Position numbers and translations under genes: made by a program
In this document: positions 59,478-64,000 of the stretch, in pieces
How positions within the stretch are numbered: the stretch's first letter is position 1
Layout: each line of letters opens with the position of its first letter
The notes under the pieces: generated by a model
Databases searched by the model: none
The model's input: the letters and a program-made list of their open reading frames with translations, nothing else
Told to the model about the DNA's origin: nothing
From: Nitrospirillum sp034653355
GTDB lineage: Bacteria > Pseudomonadota > Alphaproteobacteria > Azospirillales > Azospirillaceae
DNA: 64,000 bases
Assembly (NCBI RefSeq): GCF_034653355.1
Contig: NZ_JAYEER010000003.1
Span: 1,364,001-1,428,000 of the forward strand
Direction of reading: 5' to 3'

Positions 59478-60173
59478 TCAGTCGGCGGTGGGGGCGGTGA
59501 CGGGAACCAGGGCGCCGTTGATGGCCCGGGCGGCCCGGCTGGCCAGGAAGATGATGGCGTCGGCCACCGCCGCCGTGGCCGTCCAGCTCTTGGGATCGAC
59601 GTTCGGCATGTCCGCCCGGTTCCGCGGCGTGTCCATGATCAACGGCAGCACGGCGTTGACGCGGATGCGCCCGCCCAGCTCCGCCGCCAGGCTTTCGGTC
59701 AGGCGGGCCACGGCGGCCTTGGACGCGGCGTAGGCGCCCATGCCGGCGCCGGCCTTTTCCGCCGCCGCGGCACCCACGTTGACGATGGCGCCGCCGTCGG
59801 ACAGGCCGCCATCCGCCTCGGCCACGATGGCGGCCCGGCACATGTTCAGGCAGGTGCGGGCGTTGATGGCGAACAGCTTCTCCCACGCCGCGGGATCGCC
59901 GTCCGCCACCGTCTGCCAGCGGAAGCCGCCGGCGACGTTGACCAGCACGTCGGCCCCGCCCATGGCGACCTTGGCTTGGCTGAAGGCGGTGCGGGCGGCG
60001 GCCTCATCCGTCAGATCCACGCCGCCCAGGTGCAGCACGCCCTCCGCCACGGCGACGGGTGCCGGCGCATGATCGACCACGGCGACGTGATGACCGGCCG
60101 CCCGGAAGGCCTGGGCCACGGCGGTGCCCAGAACCCCGGCGCCGCCGGTGATGATGACCTTCTGCTGGGTCAT
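59478..60173 (-). CDS. Short-chain dehydrogenase, probable quinonoid dihydropteridine reductase
   Basis: 231 residues, SDR family. Cofactor motif VIITGGAGVLGTAVAQAFRAAG, VNVAGGF, and active-site Y-x-x-x-K in GAYAASKAAVARL. The stretch INAVLPLIMDTPRNRADMPNVDPKSWT closely parallels the DTPxNRxxMP...SWT region I recall for mammalian dihydropteridine reductase, and the GGxGxLG and VAGGW/F elements agree. Neighbouring phhB makes the substrate of that enzyme. I infer it recycles tetrahydropterin for phenylalanine hydroxylase. It could also be an unrelated SDR of the tyrosine pathway. Confidence 0.7.
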   Translation of the reverse strand: MTQQKVIITGGAGVLGTAVAQAFRAAGHHVAVVDHAPAPVAVAEGVLHLGGVDLTDEAAARTAFSQAKVAMGGADVLVNVAGGFRWQTVADGDPAAWEKLFAINARTCLNMCRAAIVAEADGGLSDGGAIVNVGAAAAEKAGAGMGAYAASKAAVARLTESLAAELGGRIRVNAVLPLIMDTPRNRADMPNVDPKSWTATAAVADAIIFLASRAARAINGALVPVTAPTAD

Positions 60174-60193
60174 GATAATCCCCTCTTCGTTTC

Positions 60194-61513
60194 TCAGACG
60201 TTCAACGCGGGCGTCACCTGGCCCCGGCAGTCGCCGAAGCCGATGGAGACATAGCCGTCGGCCACGGCGCGGCCGGCCAGGATCAGCTCATCGCCATCGG
60301 CCAGGAAGGTGCGCGTCTCGCCGTTGGGCAGGGTGATGGGCGCCTTGCCGCCCCGCGTCAGTTCCAGCAGGCTGCCCACGCCGCTGTCATCGGAGGTGGA
60401 GATGGTGCCGGTGCCCAGCAGGTCGCCGGGGTTCAGGTCGCAGCCGTTGCAGGTGTGGTGCGCCACCAGCTGCGCCGCCGTCCAATAGAGGTTGGTGGCG
60501 GGGCCGGTACCCAGGCGGTGCGGGGCCTGCTTGTCCTCGCGCATCTTGGGGGTGCGGATCAGCACCGACAGCTCGATGCCATAGGCGCCGCGCTCCTGGT
60601 CCGTCTCATCCCACAGATAGGGCAGGGGCTTGGGATCATCGGCGGCCCGGGCCGGCTGACGGGTGCGGAAGGGAGCCAGCGCCTCCGCCGTGATGATCCA
60701 GGGCGACACGGTGGTCAGAAAGTTCTTGGCCAAGAAGGGGCCCAGCGGCTGGTATTCCCAGGCCTGCAGGTCGCGGGCCGACCAGTCGTTCAGCAAGCAC
60801 AAGCCGGCGATGTGGCTGTCGGCCTCACCGATGGCGATGGGCGTGCCCAGCTCATTGCCTGGGCCGATCCAGATGCCCAGCTCCAGTTCCAGATCCAGGC
60901 GCTGGCTGGGGCCGAAGGTCGGCGCCTCGGCATCCGGGGCCTTGCGCTGCCCGTTGGGCCGGCGCACCTCCGCCCCGGTCACGCGCACGGACGAGGCGCG
61001 GCCGTGATAGCCGATGGGCACATGCTTGTAGTTGGGCAGCAGCGGGTTGTCCGGGCGGAACTGCCGGCCGATGTTCAGGGCATGGTGGATGCCGGCGTAG
61101 AAGTCGGTATAGCCGCCGATGGTTGTGGGCAGGTGCAGGGTGCAGTCCGCCGCGTGGTAAAGCAAACCTTCCACGATGCCCTGATCATCGCTGCCGTTGG
61201 CCAGCAGCTGCGACAGCCGGCGGCGCAGGGCCCGGCGCGGGCCTGCCCCCAGGGCCAGCAGCGGGTTCAGCGTGCGCCCGCTGGCGGCGATGGCCGCGTC
61301 CAGCGCGTCGCCCGTCAGCAGGCCGGACCGGCTGGCCTTGGCCAAATCCAGCACCCAGTCACCGATGGCGACACCCCCGCGCGGCGCCTCGTTCCGGGTA
61401 CTGAACACGCCCAAGGGCAGGTTCTGGATGGGGAAGTCGGCGTGGCCGTTGGCGCTGCTGACCCAGCTGGTCAGGACCGGGTTGTGCGTTTCATCGATCA
61501 AGGGAATGTTCAT
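60194..61513 (-). CDS. fahA: Fumarylacetoacetase
   Basis: Last step of tyrosine/homogentisate breakdown: splits fumarylacetoacetate into fumarate and acetoacetate. 439 residues, full length, of the eukaryote-like type with an N-terminal SH3-like domain (FPIQNLPLGVFSTRNEAPRGGVAIGDWVLDLA). Active-site and metal motifs: DFYAGIHHALNIGRQFRP, PIGYHGRASS, LELGIWIGPGNELG, LCLLNDWSARDLQAWEYQPLGPFLAKNF and GTGTIS. It overlaps hmgA by 4 bases (ATGA), so the two are co-translated. Confidence 0.96.
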   Translation of the reverse strand: MNIPLIDETHNPVLTSWVSSANGHADFPIQNLPLGVFSTRNEAPRGGVAIGDWVLDLAKASRSGLLTGDALDAAIAASGRTLNPLLALGAGPRRALRRRLSQLLANGSDDQGIVEGLLYHAADCTLHLPTTIGGYTDFYAGIHHALNIGRQFRPDNPLLPNYKHVPIGYHGRASSVRVTGAEVRRPNGQRKAPDAEAPTFGPSQRLDLELELGIWIGPGNELGTPIAIGEADSHIAGLCLLNDWSARDLQAWEYQPLGPFLAKNFLTTVSPWIITAEALAPFRTRQPARAADDPKPLPYLWDETDQERGAYGIELSVLIRTPKMREDKQAPHRLGTGPATNLYWTAAQLVAHHTCNGCDLNPGDLLGTGTISTSDDSGVGSLLELTRGGKAPITLPNGETRTFLADGDELILAGRAVADGYVSIGFGDCRGQVTPALNV

Positions 61514-62829
61514 CGCGGCAGCTCGGCCTTGGTGAAGCCCGCCCAGCAGTCATCATAGTCCAACTGCATCAGCGGGGTCTCGGTGGCGAAACGGGTGGGT
61601 CGAATGACCCAGCGGCTTTCGAACATGAAGGCCATGGTGTTCTCGATCTTATGCGGCTTCAGGTCCGCCGCCACCGCGCGCTCGTAACTGGTGCGATCGG
61701 GGCCGTGGCCGCTCATGCAATTGTGCAGCGAGGCGCCGCCGGGCGCGAAGCCGCCGGCCTTGGCGTCGTACTGGCCATGGATCAGGCCCATGAATTCATT
61801 CATGACATTGCGGTGGAACCAGGGCGGCCGGAACGTGTCCTCCGCCACCATCCAGCGCGGCGGGAAGATGACGAAGTCGCAGTTGGCCGTGCCGGCGATT
61901 TCCGATGGCGCCGTCAGCACCGTGAAGATGGACGGATCCGGATGGTCGTAGGACACGGTGTTGATGGTGTTGAACCGCGCCAGGTCGTATTTGTAGGGCG
62001 CCAGGTTGCCATGCCAGGCCACCACGTCCAGGGGGCTGTGGTCCAGGGTGGTGGTCCACAGGCGGCCCTGGAACTTCTGCACCACCTCGGTCGCCTCATC
62101 CACGTTCTCGAACCAGGCGACGGGGGTCAGGAAGTCGCGCGGGTTGGCCAGGCCGTTGGCGCCGATGGGGCCCAGGTCGGGCAGCTTGAACGGCGCGCCG
62201 TAGTTCTCGCAGACATAACCCCGGGCGGTGCCGTCCGGCAGCAGGACGCGGAAACGCACGCCGCGCGGCACCACGGCGATTTCGCCCGGCGCCACCTCCA
62301 GCCGGCCCAGCTCCGTCTCCAGGCGCAGGCGGCCCAATTGCGGCACCAGCAGCAATTCGCCATCCGCGTTGTAAAACACCCTTGCCGTCATGGACTGGTT
62401 GGCGGCGTAGAGGTGGATGGCGATGCCGGTGTTGGCGGCCACGTCGCCGTTGCCGCCATAGCTCACCAGGCCGTCGACGAAGTCGGTCGGCGCGTCGGGC
62501 AGGGGCAGCGGATCCCAGCGCAGGCGGTTGGGGGTGGGCGGCACCTCATCGAACGGGCCGAACCGTAGCAGGCTGGCCCGCCCATATGCCGTGAAGGGCG
62601 CATGGCTGGCGGTGGGGCGCAGGCGGTACAGCCAGGAGCGGCGGTTCTCCGTGCGCGGGGCGGTGAAGGCGCTGCCCGACAGCTGCTCGGCATACAGGCC
62701 GAAGGGCACCTTCTGCGGCGAGTTGCGGCCCACGGGCAGGGCGCCGGGCACGGCCTCGGTCGCGAAGCTGTTACCGAAGCCGCTCATCATGTCAAAGGGC
62801 GCGTTGTCTCGGATGCTGTCCTGGGTCAT
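61510..62829 (-). CDS. hmgA: Homogentisate 1,2-dioxygenase
   Basis: 439 residues. Iron(II) ring-cleavage enzyme that opens homogentisate to maleylacetoacetate. Family blocks: SGFGNSFATEAVPGALPVGRNSPQKVPFGLYAEQLSG, SWLYRLRPTASH, HSPLDVVAWHGNLAPYKYDLARFN, and the metal-site region PPRWMVAEDTFRPPWFHRNVMNEFMGLIHG with the His-x5-Glu pattern, then GGASLHNCMSGHGPD. The ATG at 62829 has GGAGG 8 bases before it; a GTG at 62844 is less likely. It heads the fahA operon and has a perfect palindrome 19 bases upstream. No maleylacetoacetate isomerase gene is seen. Confidence 0.96.
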   Translation of the reverse strand: MTQDSIRDNAPFDMMSGFGNSFATEAVPGALPVGRNSPQKVPFGLYAEQLSGSAFTAPRTENRRSWLYRLRPTASHAPFTAYGRASLLRFGPFDEVPPTPNRLRWDPLPLPDAPTDFVDGLVSYGGNGDVAANTGIAIHLYAANQSMTARVFYNADGELLLVPQLGRLRLETELGRLEVAPGEIAVVPRGVRFRVLLPDGTARGYVCENYGAPFKLPDLGPIGANGLANPRDFLTPVAWFENVDEATEVVQKFQGRLWTTTLDHSPLDVVAWHGNLAPYKYDLARFNTINTVSYDHPDPSIFTVLTAPSEIAGTANCDFVIFPPRWMVAEDTFRPPWFHRNVMNEFMGLIHGQYDAKAGGFAPGGASLHNCMSGHGPDRTSYERAVAADLKPHKIENTMAFMFESRWVIRPTRFATETPLMQLDYDDCWAGFTKAELPR

Positions 62830-62847
62830 GGCCGCTGCCTCCACCAG

Positions 62848-62867
62848 ATCGTTTCATTTGAAACGAT
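62848..62867 (-). promoter_or_regulatory. Palindromic operator before hmgA
   Basis: Perfect 9-base arms ATCGTTTCA and TGAAACGAT with a 2-base centre, just upstream of hmgA. Size and spacing fit a MarR- or IclR-type homogentisate regulator. No such regulator gene is in the window; the Lrp protein nearby binds a different type of site. Confidence 0.68.
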
Positions 62868-62947
62868 ATAAGGGGCGATGTCCGCCGCTTGTCAAATGGA
62901 TAAACGCCGCCGGACTTTGGCTCCCGGCCCGGATGGCCGGCGGCCTC

Positions 62948-63003
62948 CGCGAAAACCTTTCAATCGCGCTGGCGGAACCCGACAGCGCTGAAAAGGTTTC
63001 GCG
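62948..63003. repeat. Long imperfect hairpin downstream of the Lrp gene
   Basis: Outer arms CGCGAAAACCTTTCA and TGAAAAGGTTTCGCG (offset by one base in the A and T/A runs) enclose inner arms GCGCTG (62966-62971) and CAGCGC (62983-62988). It lies between the Lrp gene end and the hmgA control region. No T-run follows on either strand, so it may be a factor-dependent terminator or an mRNA-stabilising structure. Confidence 0.55.
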
Positions 63004-63048
63004 GCGAAAGCGCCGCTGGTGAAAGGAAGCTCCCGAAAACGGAAAAGA

Positions 63049-63519
63049 TCAGATGGGCAGCGCCGTGGTGTATTTCACCTGGCTGAGCGCGAAGTGCGAC
63101 GCGGCGGCGGCCACGGCCGGGTGGGCCAGCAACTCGCGCATCAGGAAGCGTTCATAGCTGGCGACGTCGGCCACCACCACCCGCATCAGATAGTCCCATT
63201 CGCCCGACATGCTGTGGCAGTCCATGATCTCCCCCCGCGTCTGGATGAAGGCCTCGAATTCCTGCCTGTCCTTGGTGGCGTGGCTTTTCATGCGCAGCTG
63301 GCACATGACGCTGACGCCGCGACCCACCTTGGCGGCGTCGACCAGGCGCACGGTGGCGCCCAGGATGCCCGCCCCCTCCAGCGCCTTGATGCGCCGCCAG
63401 CAGGAGGCCGGGGAGGCGCCGACCTCCTCCGCCAGGGCGGCATGGCTCAGGCTGGCATCGCGCTGCAGGGCGCGCAGGATGCGATGGTCGATTTCATCGA
63501 ACTGATCAATCTCTTTCAT
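63049..63519 (-). CDS. Lrp/AsnC-family regulator
   Basis: 156 residues. Helix-turn-helix (EIDHRILRALQRDASLSHAALAEEVGASPASCWRRIKALEGAGIL) and C-terminal RAM effector domain (VMCQLRMKSH...FEAFIQTRGEIMDCHSMSGEWDYLMRVVVADVASYERFL). The start chosen is the ATG at 63519; upstream codons are open to 63609 but unsupported. It is divergent from an aromatic aminotransferase gene and next to the homogentisate operon, so it may respond to an aromatic amino acid and control that aminotransferase (inference). Confidence 0.92.
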   Translation of the reverse strand: MKEIDQFDEIDHRILRALQRDASLSHAALAEEVGASPASCWRRIKALEGAGILGATVRLVDAAKVGRGVSVMCQLRMKSHATKDRQEFEAFIQTRGEIMDCHSMSGEWDYLMRVVVADVASYERFLMRELLAHPAVAAAASHFALSQVKYTTALPI

Positions 63520-63674
63520 TTTTTCCGATCCTGCGAAACACGCTTCCCATAATGGTCCCCGGTTCGGCGTCAATGAAAGGACATTGTCATGGCTTTCGCA
63601 TAAAATCATTCAGCAACGATAGGGGTGCCGCCACTGGGGGCGGATCCAGCCCCGCCTATAAGGGAGTCTTTACG

Positions 63675-64000
63675 ATGTCCGCCCCGACGCCTTTCGACGC
63701 GCTGACGCCGCAGCCCGCCGATGTCCTGCTGTCCCTGATCGCCCTGTACCGCGACGACCCGCGGCCCGGGAAGCTGGACCTGGGCGTCGGCGTCTATCGC
63801 GACGACAGCGGCGCCACACCGGTGATGCGCGCGGTCAAGGCGGCCGAGGGCCGGCTGCTGGAGACGCAGGCCAGCAAGAGCTACCTGGGGCCTGAGGGCG
63901 ACATCCGCTACACCGAACTGCTGCAGCCCATCGTGTTCGGCAAGGCCATGCCGGCCGACACGACGGTGGGGGTGCAGACGCCCGGTGGTACCGGCGCCCT
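63675..64000 (+). CDS. Aromatic/aspartate aminotransferase (5' part)
   Basis: First 108 residues of a class I aminotransferase, cut by the window end. The start MSAPTPFDALTPQPADVLLSLIALYRDDPRPGKLDLGVGVYRDDSG is typical of the TyrB/AspC group (LDLGVGVYRDD), and TQASKSYLGPEGDIRYTELLQPIVFG follows. AAGGGAG precedes the ATG. Next to homogentisate genes it probably starts tyrosine breakdown to 4-hydroxyphenylpyruvate. The lysine that binds pyridoxal phosphate is outside the window. Confidence 0.9.
   Translation, partial: MSAPTPFDALTPQPADVLLSLIALYRDDPRPGKLDLGVGVYRDDSGATPVMRAVKAAEGRLLETQASKSYLGPEGDIRYTELLQPIVFGKAMPADTTVGVQTPGGTGA

Noticed and set aside
1..64000. CRISPR arrays, tRNA or rRNA genes, phage integrase
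   Set aside because: No regularly spaced direct repeats, no cloverleaf-like sequence and no integrase or rRNA motif was seen in reading both strands.

Overview
The window looks like a chromosome segment of a very GC-rich alphaproteobacterium, most likely in or near the Azospirillaceae (Azospirillum, Nitrospirillum, Niveispirillum). This is inferred from gene content and protein resemblance, not from a marker gene: an Azospirillum-type L-arabinose 1-dehydrogenase, NasS/NasT-controlled nitrate assimilation with a sigma-54 promoter, and a homogentisate pathway. No rRNA, tRNA, CRISPR array or intact insertion sequence was seen.

Layout. 1-6.4 kb: a minus-strand tripartite drug-efflux operon (SnoaL-like protein, DHA2 MFS pump, HlyD adaptor, NodT-type outer-membrane channel cut by the window edge) and a TPR regulator. 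7.6-18.1 kb: a type II secretion operon in the order E-F-G-H-I-J-L-M-C/N-D-K. 18.1-20.5 kb: a small exported protein and a PadR operon with two paralogous HAAS-type membrane proteins behind a promoter that carries two tandem palindromes. 20.7-42.5 kb: a regulon for arabinose-containing polysaccharide. It has a GH51 arabinofuranosidase, a second exported putative glycosidase, a TonB receptor, a YtfQRT/YjfF-type ABC importer, and four of the five enzymes of the non-phosphorylative route from L-arabinose to 2-oxoglutarate; only the lactonase is not seen. A FadR-type GntR regulator lies in the importer operon, and a short shared motif occurs before four of these transcription units. 42.5-44.7 kb: a glutathione transferase, an ECF sigma factor with a SnoaL tail, and another SnoaL protein. 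44.8-46.4 kb: an AT-rich island with a PIN nuclease and an unrecognised 364-residue partner.

46.5-59.1 kb: nitrate assimilation. On the minus strand, nitrate transporter, nirB, nirD, nasA, cobA and a TrpD2-like gene follow a sigma-54 promoter and a roughly 280-nt leader. The leader holds tandem hairpins with A-x-x-G-x-x hexaloops, the RNA target expected for the ANTAR antiterminator NasT. NasT and its sensor NasS are encoded a few kb away, and a PP2C phosphatase/Ser-Thr kinase fusion is divergent from the operon. 59.2-64 kb: aromatic amino-acid breakdown (pterin dehydratase, a dihydropteridine-reductase-like SDR, fumarylacetoacetase, homogentisate dioxygenase), an Lrp regulator and the start of an aromatic aminotransferase.

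Three otherwise conserved genes (gspM, the sugar ABC ATPase and nasA) each lose frame by one base at a five-base G/C run. In each case one extra base restores the expected protein. Undercalled homopolymers in the assembly are the simplest explanation.
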